DNA of 9,075 nt, taken from PVC group bacterium (GTDB lineage Bacteria; Verrucomicrobiota; Kiritimatiellia; UBA8416; PXDI01). The DNA lies in contig PXDI01000339.1 in assembly GCA_003565095.1 (NCBI GenBank), positions 1-9,075 on the forward strand. Direction: 5' to 3'. The notes beneath the pieces were generated by a model. The model was not told the origin of the DNA. It worked only from the letters and a program-made list of their open reading frames with translations, and searched no databases. The position numbers and the translations under genes are program-made. Of the stretch, positions 1-6,469 are shown piece by piece. How positions within the stretch are numbered: position 1 is the stretch's first letter; each line of letters opens with the position of its first letter.

Positions 1-110
1 AACCACTCGGCATTCAACGAAACAACTCGCAACACCTCACCATAAAGCAACGCGGGTACGGCCTGTAAAATGCATAAAAGACAAACCAAGCTATGTTTCC
101 CGTACTTCAT
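1..110 (-). CDS. N-terminus of an exported protein, possibly endonuclease/exonuclease/phosphatase fold (partial, runs off left edge)
   Basis: Reading the minus strand from an ATG at 108-110 gives 36 open codons to the window edge. A strong Shine-Dalgarno GGAGG lies just upstream (113-119 region, four bases from the ATG), the best ribosome-binding site in the window. The peptide begins MKYGKHS, has a hydrophobic core (LVCLLCILQAVPALL) and a plausible signal-peptidase site near LYG, then LRVVSLNAEW. The string RVVSLNAEW resembles the first strand of the endonuclease/exonuclease/phosphatase superfamily, where an Asn in a '(V/I)xxxN' strand binds metal. Seen: start, ribosome-binding site, signal peptide. 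Inferred: the family, from about ten residues only. The rest of the gene lies outside the window. Another secreted protein with a similar strand remains possible. Confidence 0.6.
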   Translation of the reverse strand, partial: MKYGKHSLVCLLCILQAVPALLYGEVLRVVSLNAEW

Positions 111-246
111 ATATCCTCCGAGGCGCTTGCGACATTCTGTCAAAGTTAACAAAACGTTTTTTTCTCTCAAATTCTGTTTTACAATGGGTCATCCTTATTC
201 AAGGTTTCTCCCCCGTTTTCTTTCCCTTTTGTGACCCATTTCGGTC

Positions 247-596
247 GACGACTACGGCGACGACTACGGTGGACGATTTAGCCTGATCTATTCATCAACT
301 TCTTGAAAAATCAATGATTAACTTGCAGATAATTTTTTACCACCCGCGTCGCTCAGCTCCGCTGGAGTACACGGAGACCACGGAGGGAAGAAAAGGATTA
401 ATATTATAATCTGTTTCTCCAGTATTATTTATTCCACCGATTCTTCAATAAGCTTCAGCTTTGCAATTCATAATCCCACTCCGTGCTCTCAGTGTACTCC
501 AGTGAACGCAGTGAACGGGTGGTTAAAACCTTTCCTCATGAATAATTCAGGTTAGAGAATCTCTCCTCGTAATCCGTAGTCGTCGCCGTAGTCGTC
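247..596. repeat. 350-bp foldback (MITE-like) element with perfect 23-bp terminal inverted repeats
   Basis: Bases 247-269 are the exact reverse complement of 574-596. Each arm is nearly two copies of the 12-mer CGACGACTACGG. The symmetry continues inward: 279-296 matches the complement of about 541-558 with a few mismatches, and 339-386 matches the complement of 478-523 at roughly three quarters identity, including GGAGTACAC against GTGTACTCC. The left arm carries about 30 extra bases. The centre (387-477) is AT-rich and unpaired. The 8-mer ACCCATTT occurs on both flanks (234-241 and 598-605), which could be a target duplication, though five bases separate it from the left arm. No coding sequence is inside. 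The rest of 111-780 shows nothing I can name. Confidence 0.75.
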
Positions 597-780
597 AACC
601 CATTTTTTATTCGTTTTCTGGTCTTTTTCTGGCCTTGTTCGGTTGGAAATTCCTTGTTGGATATTGAGTTTTGTTCTGAAAACTTATCTATCAATCATTT
701 AGTTGAAACGTACACCCGTGGCTCCGTCCCGACCACCGCCTCAACGAGAGGTTTTGCAAACGACTCTTGCTTCCTGTACT

Positions 781-1713
781 TCACAGATCCCCCATATCAA
801 AACTTAATTGTCCCTGCACGACCACCTTGCGTGCAGGCTGACGGGTTGAATCCGAAGTATTATAAACTACAAACTTAATTCCAGGATACAAGCGTCCCAG
901 CTCTTCTCGCATATACTTTTCCGCCGCTTCCACATTCCCCTGGTCATCATCCGAAAATCCGATGCTGACCGGTCGCTGAATATTCTTACTACGGACAATC
1001 GACATAACATGCTCGACAAAGTCCCTGATCGCCAGTTGTTTTGCCATCTCAGCCTGATGCGCACCGGCGGGACCGTTCTGCATGCGCCCCACGAACTCCG
1101 GAGAAGTGACCGCATGATACCGGTTCAAATCAAGATAGTGTTCAATCATCTCCTCATCACTGAAAACATGATGCTGCTTTTCAAAGCATTCCCAGTATCC
1201 GCGCAGATTAGCGATCATCAACGCGCGCGCTGAATCGTCAAGAACCCGGTCAATAAAAAAGCGCACCCCTTTGCGCAATGTGCTGCTGCTATGGCCACGG
1301 GCGGTCACAATGGCAAACAGCCGCCCTTCGATTAATGCCTGACGAAACTGCTCAAAGCTCGGTCCGGGCTTTTGGCGGCCGGCAATGATCGGCTCAAGCG
1401 CATGGCGGGTGTCGCGCAGAAACGCACTGTCATCACCGGAGGATTCACCCAGATCCTGAAATTCAACAAACGCCTTGCCCCAATCCCCGGCCGGCGGACG
1501 GTAGTTGGCCTTATCATTGCGGATTATTGCGAACAGCGCCGTGGAAACGCTGTAGGGTTCCCATGTGCCGTCCTCACGCCGTCTTTCCAGATGAATCCGC
1601 GTCGGCATATGCAGAATATTATCATCCCAATCAAATATGTAATATTTGAAGTCACGCTCCGCCACACGCAGATTCGCCCCGTCCGCACTGTTCTTGCCGC
1701 TCGTATGCATCAT
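781..1713 (-). CDS. HAD-superfamily-like hydrolase of unknown substrate
   Basis: The open frame reaches a GTG at 1735-1737, but that codon has no ribosome-binding site. Two adjacent ATGs (1711-1713 and 1708-1710) follow GGGGA at 1717-1721, so the start is placed at the first; the second has even better spacing. This gives about 310 residues. Counting from the GTG frame, residues 32-43 read YYIFDWDDNILH, a hydrophobic strand followed by DxDxN like HAD motif I (nucleophile D36, acid D38). TARG at 145-148 after a hydrophobic strand fits motif II, and SDDDQGN at 262-268 fits the acidic motif IV that holds Mg2+. A large insertion between motifs I and II could be a cap. There is no signal peptide, so it is probably cytoplasmic. 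The usual motif I threonine is Asn here. Fold fairly likely; substrate unknown. It is transcribed away from rpsA and has no evident operon partner. Confidence 0.8.
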   Translation of the reverse strand: MMHTSGKNSADGANLRVAERDFKYYIFDWDDNILHMPTRIHLERRREDGTWEPYSVSTALFAIIRNDKANYRPPAGDWGKAFVEFQDLGESSGDDSAFLRDTRHALEPIIAGRQKPGPSFEQFRQALIEGRLFAIVTARGHSSSTLRKGVRFFIDRVLDDSARALMIANLRGYWECFEKQHHVFSDEEMIEHYLDLNRYHAVTSPEFVGRMQNGPAGAHQAEMAKQLAIRDFVEHVMSIVRSKNIQRPVSIGFSDDDQGNVEAAEKYMREELGRLYPGIKFVVYNTSDSTRQPARKVVVQGQLSFDMGDL

Positions 1714-1791
1714 AATTCCCCAAACTGACTTTGCCACATTTAAGACTAGCCGATTACTGATAGCACGCCAAGGAGAAAGAAAGTAGAGACG

Positions 1792-1830
1792 ACTAAGTGC
1801 AGGGAATAAGTTCCCCTCTTTTCACTTAGT
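1792..1830. other. Bulged two-stem hairpin upstream of the HAD-like gene
   Basis: ACTAAGTG (1792-1799) pairs with CACTTAGT (1823-1830). Inside it, GGGAA (1802-1806) pairs with TTCCC (1811-1815) around a TAAG loop, with an asymmetric internal loop CTCTTTT. It lies about 80 bases upstream of the HAD-like start. It could be a regulatory structure or the remnant of a palindromic repeat; no function can be assigned. Confidence 0.45.
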
Positions 1831-1837
1831 TGCCACT

Positions 1838-1861
1838 CTTAATCGGATACACTTAATCGGA
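1838..1861. repeat. Direct repeat of CTTAATCGGA, period 14
   Basis: CTTAATCGGA occurs at 1838-1847 and again at 1852-1861. Two direct 10-mers could be an operator, but similar short iterations fill the other gaps of this window, so a repeat origin is at least as likely. Confidence 0.4.
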
Positions 1862-1867
1862 CAGCTT

Positions 1868-1897
1868 TGACGCCGTAGCCGCGAAGCGCTTAGGCGG
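1868..1897. repeat. Palindromic CGCC..GGCG unit beginning with TGACGCCG
   Basis: TGACGCCG at 1868-1875 equals the terminal unit of the octamer modules at 5567, 6403 and 8777. It opens an imperfect hairpin in which CGCCGTAGC (1871-1879) pairs with the segment ending TAGGCG (1896). Similar CGCC/GGCG palindromes lie at 6652-6674 and 8518-8539, so this appears to be a dispersed small repeat. Confidence 0.4.
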
Positions 1898-1910
1898 ATG
1901 TCGCGGGTGA

Positions 1911-1942
1911 ACCCACACACTCACATACCCACACACTCACAT
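1911..1942. repeat. Tandem 16-mer, two copies (octamer-based)
   Basis: ACCCACACACTCACAT is present twice without a gap, followed by ACC. Each 16-mer is itself two related octamers (ACCCACAC and ACTCACAT), so the period is 8, the same as in other repeat families here. CTCACGTT is also doubled at 2057-2072. Confidence 0.7.
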
Positions 1943-2091
1943 ACCGTTTTCATCACTTTTCATACAACTTGTAACCGTACCAGTGGGCCGGGTTTCCCAT
2001 CCGTGGGTTATCATTCCCCTTCCCCATCAGTGGAAAGCATCCCACCTCGTGAATAACTCACGTTCTCACGTTAACATCATCAAAAAAAAGA

Positions 2092-2120
2092 TTGCAATGG
2101 CAATGGTTAATGGCTAGATT
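2092..2120 (+). promoter_or_regulatory. Candidate sigma70 promoter for rpsA
   Basis: TTGCAA (2092-2097) and TAGATT (2115-2120) each match the -35 and -10 consensus at four of six positions and are separated by exactly 17 bases. Transcription would start near 2127, giving a leader of about 78 nt before rpsA that contains the hairpins at 2138-2165. Inferred from consensus only. Confidence 0.4.
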
Positions 2121-2137
2121 TGCTGTTTTGTCAGAAA

Positions 2138-2165
2138 CGGCAGTCTGCCGCTCCTGGGGGAGCGG
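2138..2165 (+). promoter_or_regulatory. Two mutually exclusive hairpins in the rpsA leader
   Basis: CGGCA (2138-2142) can pair with TGCCG (2146-2150). CCGCTCC (2148-2154) can pair with GGAGCGG (2159-2165) around a TGGG loop. The two stems share 2148-2150, so only one can form fully. They lie about 40 nt before the rpsA ATG, which has no Shine-Dalgarno. In Escherichia coli, rpsA also lacks a strong ribosome-binding site and S1 represses its own translation through leader structure. A similar role here is inference. Confidence 0.35.
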
Positions 2166-2204
2166 AATAACGGGCGGCCACGGTTTAAACGGTATAACAA
2201 ACAA

Positions 2205-3959
2205 ATGAATCCGCAAACCATGACAACAGACCAACTGCCGGTATCCGGCGACCACACCAGTGATGAGCGGGCCGAAATGGCCCGGATGTATGAAGAAACA
2301 ATGAAGGATTTCACCGAGGGCTCGATTGTCCCCGGCAAGATCCTGGAAGTCCGCAGCAACGAAGTGCTGGTGGATATCGGCTATAAATCAGAGGGAGTGA
2401 TTCCCGCCGCTGAATTCAAGAACATTGAAGATGTAAAAGTCGGCGACGAGATCAATGTTCTGCTTTCTGAAATTGAAGATGAAGACGGCATGGTAGTGCT
2501 CAGCAAACAGAAGGCTGACGAGCAGATCATGTGGGATCGCGTCCTGACGAAGCACTCCGAAGGCACCGTGATTACCGGCGAAGTTAAGAGCCGCGTGCGC
2601 GGCGGTCTGATAATCGATGTGGACGGCGTCGAGGCGTTTCTGCCCGGATCACAGATTGATGTCATGCCGGTACATAACACCGAGGCATGGCTGGGGCGCA
2701 ATATTGAGTGCAAGCTGCTCAAAATCAATGGTGAGCGCCGTAATATTATTGTTTCCCGCCGCGAATTGATTGAAGAGCGCCTGAAGGTCAAGAAGAAGGA
2801 ACTGCTTGAGACCATCGAAGCCGGCCAGTCACGCACCGGAAAAGCCAAGAACATCACCGACTTCGGTGTATTTGTTGACCTTGACGGCATGGACGGACTG
2901 CTGCATATCACCGACATGAGCTGGGGACGCATTAAGCATCCCTCCGAAATGGTCAACGTCGGCGACGAACTGGAAGTGGTCATTCTGGATGTAGACCGTG
3001 ATCGTGAACGGGTTTCACTTGGACTGAAACAGAAGTCGCGCAACCCCTGGGATGACATTGAAGCGCGCTTTCCGGTCGGCAGCCGCCTGCGTGGCCGGGT
3101 GGTAAATCTGGCGCCTTACGGTGCATTTGTCGAACTCGAGGAAGGCATCGAAGGCCTCGTGCATGTTTCAGAAATCTCCTGGACCAAACGCATTGCACGC
3201 GCCTCTGACGTACTGGCAGTCGGCGATGAAGTTGACATAGTTGTGCTCAGCATCAACAAGGACGATCAGAAAATCGCGCTGGGCATCCGCCAGACGGAAG
3301 ATAATCCGTGGGATACCGTGCAGGAACGCTACCCGGTGGGCTCACGCATCTCCGGCAAGGTACGTAACTTCACCTCTTACGGTGCATTTATCGAGCTTGA
3401 GGAAGGCATTGACGGCATGATCCACGTTTCCGACATGTCCTGGACACGCAAGATTAACCATCCTTCCGAAATGCTTGAGAAGGGGCAGGAAGTAGAAGCC
3501 GTGGTTCTGGAAGTGGATCCGAAGGGCAACCGCATCAGCCTCGGACTTAAACAGGCCAGCGATGACCCGTGGAACACGATTGCCAGCCGTTATAAGCTCG
3601 GACAGATTGTCAACGGCGAGGTCTCTAAAGTGGCATCATTCGGCGCCTTCATTGAGATTGAAGAAGGCGTGGACGGTCTGGTGCACATCTCGCAGATCAG
3701 CGACGGTCATGTTGAGAAAGTCAAGGACGTGCTCGATGTCGGCTCAAAGGTCGAAGCACGCATTATCCGGATTGACCGTGCCGAAAGGCGTATCGGACTG
3801 AGCATCAAGGCGGCTGCGCTGCCGGACGAGGAATTCGAGGCGCACAAGGAGGAAATCCTTGAAGGCCTGAAACCGGGCGAGGAAATGGTTGATCTGGCCG
3901 GTGCCTTTGATCAGGCGTTTAACAGCGACGACGAATGGCATCCCGGCGACAACAAATAG
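2205..3959 (+). CDS. rpsA: 30S ribosomal protein S1
   Basis: The 584-residue product is S1, the large RNA-binding protein of the small ribosomal subunit that holds mRNA near the decoding site and is needed for messages with weak ribosome-binding sites. Six S1 (OB-fold) domains are visible at about residues 38-103, 118-186, 205-275, 291-363, 377-449 and 464-536. Domains 3 to 6 carry the RNA-contacting signature, for example TDFGVFVDL (218-226), APYGAFVEL (303-311), TSYGAFIEL (390-398) and ASFGAFIEI (477-485), each followed by G(L/M)(L/V/I)H(I/V)S or T. Domains 1 and 2 are divergent, as expected for the ribosome-binding half. The length is close to the 557 residues of E. coli S1, with a short acidic tail. 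The ATG at 2205 has no Shine-Dalgarno; a second ATG at 2220 is possible. A terminator follows the stop. Confidence 0.97.
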   Translation: MNPQTMTTDQLPVSGDHTSDERAEMARMYEETMKDFTEGSIVPGKILEVRSNEVLVDIGYKSEGVIPAAEFKNIEDVKVGDEINVLLSEIEDEDGMVVLSKQKADEQIMWDRVLTKHSEGTVITGEVKSRVRGGLIIDVDGVEAFLPGSQIDVMPVHNTEAWLGRNIECKLLKINGERRNIIVSRRELIEERLKVKKKELLETIEAGQSRTGKAKNITDFGVFVDLDGMDGLLHITDMSWGRIKHPSEMVNVGDELEVVILDVDRDRERVSLGLKQKSRNPWDDIEARFPVGSRLRGRVVNLAPYGAFVELEEGIEGLVHVSEISWTKRIARASDVLAVGDEVDIVVLSINKDDQKIALGIRQTEDNPWDTVQERYPVGSRISGKVRNFTSYGAFIELEEGIDGMIHVSDMSWTRKINHPSEMLEKGQEVEAVVLEVDPKGNRISLGLKQASDDPWNTIASRYKLGQIVNGEVSKVASFGAFIEIEEGVDGLVHISQISDGHVEKVKDVLDVGSKVEARIIRIDRAERRIGLSIKAAALPDEEFEAHKEEILEGLKPGEEMVDLAGAFDQAFNSDDEWHPGDNK

Positions 3960-3982
3960 CAATCGTGAAATGAAACGTACGG

Positions 3983-4019
3983 CTCACCGGGAGGGCGAAC
4001 CTCCCGGTGAGTCGGTTTA
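3983..4019 (+). terminator. Rho-independent terminator after rpsA
   Basis: CTCACCGGGAGG (3983-3994) and CCTCCCGGTGAG (4000-4011) form a perfect 12-bp GC-rich stem with a five-base loop, 24 bases after the rpsA stop. The T-run after it is short (GGTTTAT), so termination may be partial. Confidence 0.8.
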
Positions 4020-4038
4020 TATGTTAGAATCGAAAACA

Positions 4039-4222
4039 CGTCCGCTGACCTTGGTCGGCGGACGGAAAAATTCAAAAAAGGGACATTTTTCAAAAGACAA
4101 AGAGAGCCCATATAGCGCAAGATAAAGTGGTTACTCAAGTTTTTGCTCCAAAAGGGCTCATATCTTTATTTTAAATGTCGTTTATCAGAATTCTCTTGCT
4201 TGCCGACCAAGGTCAGCGAGCG
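4039..4222. repeat. 184-bp inverted-repeat element, copy 1
   Basis: The ends 4039-4073 and 4188-4222 are inverted repeats of 35 bp with 26 matches. Both hold the core GCTGACCTTGGTCGGC, itself a near-palindrome, so each end can fold into its own small hairpin. Inside, GACATTT (4082-4088) pairs with AAATGTC (4173-4179) and GAGCCC (4104-4109) with GGGCTC (4154-4159), making the whole unit a foldback. A diverged copy lies at 6470-6690, sharing interior blocks such as GCAAGATAAAG and GGGCTCA. No ORF or clear target duplication is seen. It sits between the rpsA terminator and the tyrS start, ending only 42 bases before the tyrS ATG. Confidence 0.8.
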
Positions 4223-4227
4223 TAATC

Positions 4228-4256
4228 AAGACAAAACTTTTGAGAATTACTATATC
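4228..4256 (+). promoter_or_regulatory. Weak candidate promoter for tyrS (possibly leaderless)
   Basis: AAGACA (4228-4233) and TATATC (4251-4256) lie 17 bases apart, four of six matches each. The predicted start of transcription would fall almost on the tyrS ATG at 4265, giving a leaderless mRNA, which fits the missing Shine-Dalgarno. Speculative. Confidence 0.22.
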
Positions 4257-4264
4257 TCGATAAT

Positions 4265-5548
4265 ATGACCGCAAAACAACCCCACATTCTGGATATACTG
4301 CAAGAGCGCGGACTGCTGGACAGCGTCACTGATCCGGCCGTCCGCGAGTTGCTCGATACTCCGCAAACCGTCTATTGCGGCTTTGATCCTTCCTGCGACA
4401 GTCTGCAAGCCGGGAATCTGGTGGCAATTATTACGCTGGCGCATTTCCAGCGCTGCGGACACAAGGTAATTGCCCTGGTCGGCGGGGCGACCGGCATGAT
4501 CGGCGATCCTTCCGGAAAAACCGTTGAACGTTCTCTGCTGAGCGCTGAAGACGTTGAGCGCAATGCCGAAGGCATCAAGGAAAATCTGACCCGGTTTCTG
4601 GATTTTGAAAATGCGGCTGCACCGGCGGTCATAATGAACAATAATGACTGGCTGGGGGAATTCAGCCTGATCGGTTTTCTGCGGGATGTCGGCAAGCATT
4701 TCCGGATGGGCACAATGCTGAACAAGGAGTCGGTGCGCTCACGGCTTGACAGTGAAAGCGGTATGCGTTTTACCGAATTCAGCTATCAAATGCTGCAGGC
4801 CTATGATTTTCTGCATCTGCTGCAAACGGCGGATTGCCGTGTTCAAATCGGCGGCACTGACCAATGGGGCAACATCACGGCCGGCACCGATTTGATCGGA
4901 CGGCTGACGGCAGACCGCGCGTTCGGTGTTACCATGCCGCTGGTATGCGACAGTGCCGGACAGAAATTCGGCAAAAGCGCCGGCAATGCCATCTATCTGG
5001 ACCACCGGCGCACCAGTTATTATGACTTTTATCAGTTTTTCATCAGAACGAGCGATGCCGATGTAATCCGCTATCTGAAGATCTTCACCTTTCTTGGCAT
5101 CGATGAGATCAATGAACTTGCCAAAGCGGTTGAGGAGGTCCCGGAACAGCGTGCGGCGCAAAAGCGGTTGGCGGAAGAGTTGACACGGATAGTGCACGGG
5201 GAGCAGGGGCTGGAGATTGCCCGGCGTGCCAGTGAAGTGCTGTTTGGCGGGTCACTGGCGGGACTGGCCATTGACGACATCCTCGCGATCTTCAAAGATG
5301 TGCCGTCCACCACCCTGCCCCGCGCTGAAACCGCCGGAGCGAACTGCGTGGATATCGCCGTGGCAGCCGGTATGTGCAAAAGCAAGGGCGAAACCCGCCG
5401 CCTTATCAGCAATGGCGGCTTCTATATTAACAACCGGCGGATTGATTCCGCCGACTATGTTGTTGATGCCTCAGATCTGCTGGATAACCGCCTACTGGTG
5501 CTGCGCAGCGGCAAAAAGAACTTCCGCCTGGTGGTTATTGGGGAGTAG
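4265..5548 (+). CDS. tyrS: Tyrosine--tRNA ligase
   Basis: The 427-residue product is a class Ic synthetase that activates tyrosine with ATP and charges tRNA-Tyr in the cytoplasm. Residues align with Bacillus stearothermophilus TyrRS at an offset of about +3 near the N-terminus. Tyrosine-pocket residues are present: Y37, D41, Y174, Q178 and D181, the last three in YQMLQAYD. GGTDQWGN at 197-204 and the KMSKS-type loop KFGKS at 234-238 are intact. A C-terminal S4-like RNA-binding domain covers about 360-420 and ends RSGKKNFRLVV. The HIGH motif is unusual: SLQAGNL puts Gln48 and Asn51 where the reference has His45 and His48, and Ser43 replaces Thr40. Catalysis is still likely. The start has no Shine-Dalgarno; an inverted-repeat element lies just upstream. 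No terminator is evident after the stop. Confidence 0.96.
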   Translation: MTAKQPHILDILQERGLLDSVTDPAVRELLDTPQTVYCGFDPSCDSLQAGNLVAIITLAHFQRCGHKVIALVGGATGMIGDPSGKTVERSLLSAEDVERNAEGIKENLTRFLDFENAAAPAVIMNNNDWLGEFSLIGFLRDVGKHFRMGTMLNKESVRSRLDSESGMRFTEFSYQMLQAYDFLHLLQTADCRVQIGGTDQWGNITAGTDLIGRLTADRAFGVTMPLVCDSAGQKFGKSAGNAIYLDHRRTSYYDFYQFFIRTSDADVIRYLKIFTFLGIDEINELAKAVEEVPEQRAAQKRLAEELTRIVHGEQGLEIARRASEVLFGGSLAGLAIDDILAIFKDVPSTTLPRAETAGANCVDIAVAAGMCKSKGETRRLISNGGFYINNRRIDSADYVVDASDLLDNRLLVLRSGKKNFRLVVIGE

Positions 5549-5566
5549 TTGCCCGGGCCGGCAGTC

Positions 5567-5598
5567 TGACTTCATGACTTCGTGACCTCATGACGCCG
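5567..5598. repeat. TGAC octamer module, copy 1
   Basis: Four tandem octamers: TGACTTCA, TGACTTCG, TGACCTCA, TGACGCCG. The same four-unit structure with the same last unit appears at 6403-6434 and 8777-8808. It starts 18 bases after the tyrS stop. Confidence 0.8.
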
Positions 5599-5637
5599 TA
5601 GGTCGGCAGGCTTTACTCCTGCCCCCATTCTGTCCTT

Positions 5638-5701
5638 TGTAACTCTGTAACCTTGTTACCTTGCTACCTTGTCACCTTGTTACCTTGCCACCTTGCAACC
5701 C
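5638..5701. repeat. TGTAACCT-type octamer tract, eight units
   Basis: Eight consecutive octamers fit TGYNACCY: TGTAACTC, TGTAACCT, TGTTACCT, TGCTACCT, TGTCACCT, TGTTACCT, TGCCACCT and TGCAACCC. The tract is preceded by CTGTCCTT, as is its counterpart at 6717. It overlaps the last nine codons and stop of the PEP-CTERM gene. Confidence 0.8.
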
Positions 5702-6367
5702 AGCCTCCCGCTTGCGCAGGGCGATCAGCACGGCAAACGCCGCGGCAATCAGCATCACCCATTCCGCCGGTTCCGGCACCCATAGCTGAAAGTTGTCAAT
5801 GCGATAGGTGATCGGATCATCAAACCCGCCACCGCGCCGGATATACAAGCCGATCCAGTCGATGTTATCCAGCGCATCCAGAAAATCCCCCGCAAACGGA
5901 CCGCTTGACCAGTAATCGGGGGAAAAAGGCATCGAGCGGAAGCTCACCCACCCGCCCGGCATTGAGTCGGTTAATCCGTCAAAAACCAGCGAAGTCCAAA
6001 TATCGGTGCCATCACTGAACGCCACCGAGATTTCCGCCGGGGCGGAAGCGGCATCCTCTGCCCAGAAATCAAACTCAATCCACATGCCCTCTTCCCAGGC
6101 GCCCGCAAACAGACTGGAAGCGTCAGTATAAATATAATCTTCAGCAAGACCGGGGTCGCCGCCGCCGGGAAAAGTTATCTCCAACCAGCCATCGCCAACC
6201 GAGCCGCCGACAGCCAGTGACACATTGTTAAAAAGCCGATCCCACGTATAGTCCTGCACCTCCTCATCCCAGGTGTGCTGAGCAACAATCGAATCGGCAT
6301 GCAGCAATGAGCCGGCCGCGGCAAGAACCGCCAGCACCATCGTCAGGGCTTTTGTTTTAAAATTCAA
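5672..6367 (-). CDS. PEP-CTERM sorting-domain secreted protein
   Basis: The 231-residue product has an N-terminal signal peptide (residues 1-24, basic NFKTK, hydrophobic LAVLAAAG, cleavage after LLHA). The acidic, aromatic-rich body (about 25-195) contains patterns such as WLEITFPGGG, MWIEFDFWAED and ITYRIDNFQLW, which suggest a beta-sandwich. The C-terminus is a classic PEP-CTERM signal: VPEP at 197-200, a hydrophobic helix at about 203-217, then RKR at 218-220. In known systems exosortase recognises this tail and the protein goes to the cell surface or extracellular matrix; no exosortase is in the window. The start is TTG at 6365-6367 with a weak AAGAG site about 8 bases upstream; the next ATG (6340) would shorten the signal peptide. 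The last residues (GLQGGKVTR) and the stop are encoded by the octamer tract. Function of the body is unknown. Confidence 0.9.
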   Translation of the reverse strand: MNFKTKALTMVLAVLAAAGSLLHADSIVAQHTWDEEVQDYTWDRLFNNVSLAVGGSVGDGWLEITFPGGGDPGLAEDYIYTDASSLFAGAWEEGMWIEFDFWAEDAASAPAEISVAFSDGTDIWTSLVFDGLTDSMPGGWVSFRSMPFSPDYWSSGPFAGDFLDALDNIDWIGLYIRRGGGFDDPITYRIDNFQLWVPEPAEWVMLIAAAFAVLIALRKREAGLQGGKVTR

Positions 6368-6402
6368 ATCTTGTTTCTCTTTCAGCGGCTGCTACGTTCT
6401 TT

Positions 6403-6434
6403 TGACTTCGTGACTTCATGACCTCGTGACGCCG
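6403..6434. repeat. TGAC octamer module, copy 2
   Basis: Four tandem octamers: TGACTTCG, TGACTTCA, TGACCTCG, TGACGCCG. It lies 35 bases upstream of the PEP-CTERM start, in the same orientation as copies 1 and 3. Confidence 0.8.
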
Positions 6435-6469
6435 GTTGCTTCTTGATCCCTGATTCCTGCGCCTGTTCC

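Noticed and set aside
654..878. 74-codon plus-strand ORF in the left gap
   Set aside because: No ribosome-binding site or recognisable sequence, and it runs into the 3' end of the HAD-like gene on the other strand.
4039..4222. T-box riboswitch controlling tyrS
   Set aside because: No T-box sequence, specifier loop or antiterminator pairing is visible, and a related copy lies at 6470 away from any synthetase gene. A repeat element explains it better.
5638..5701. CRISPR array
   Set aside because: The units are 8-bp contiguous repeats without spacers, and there are no cas genes.
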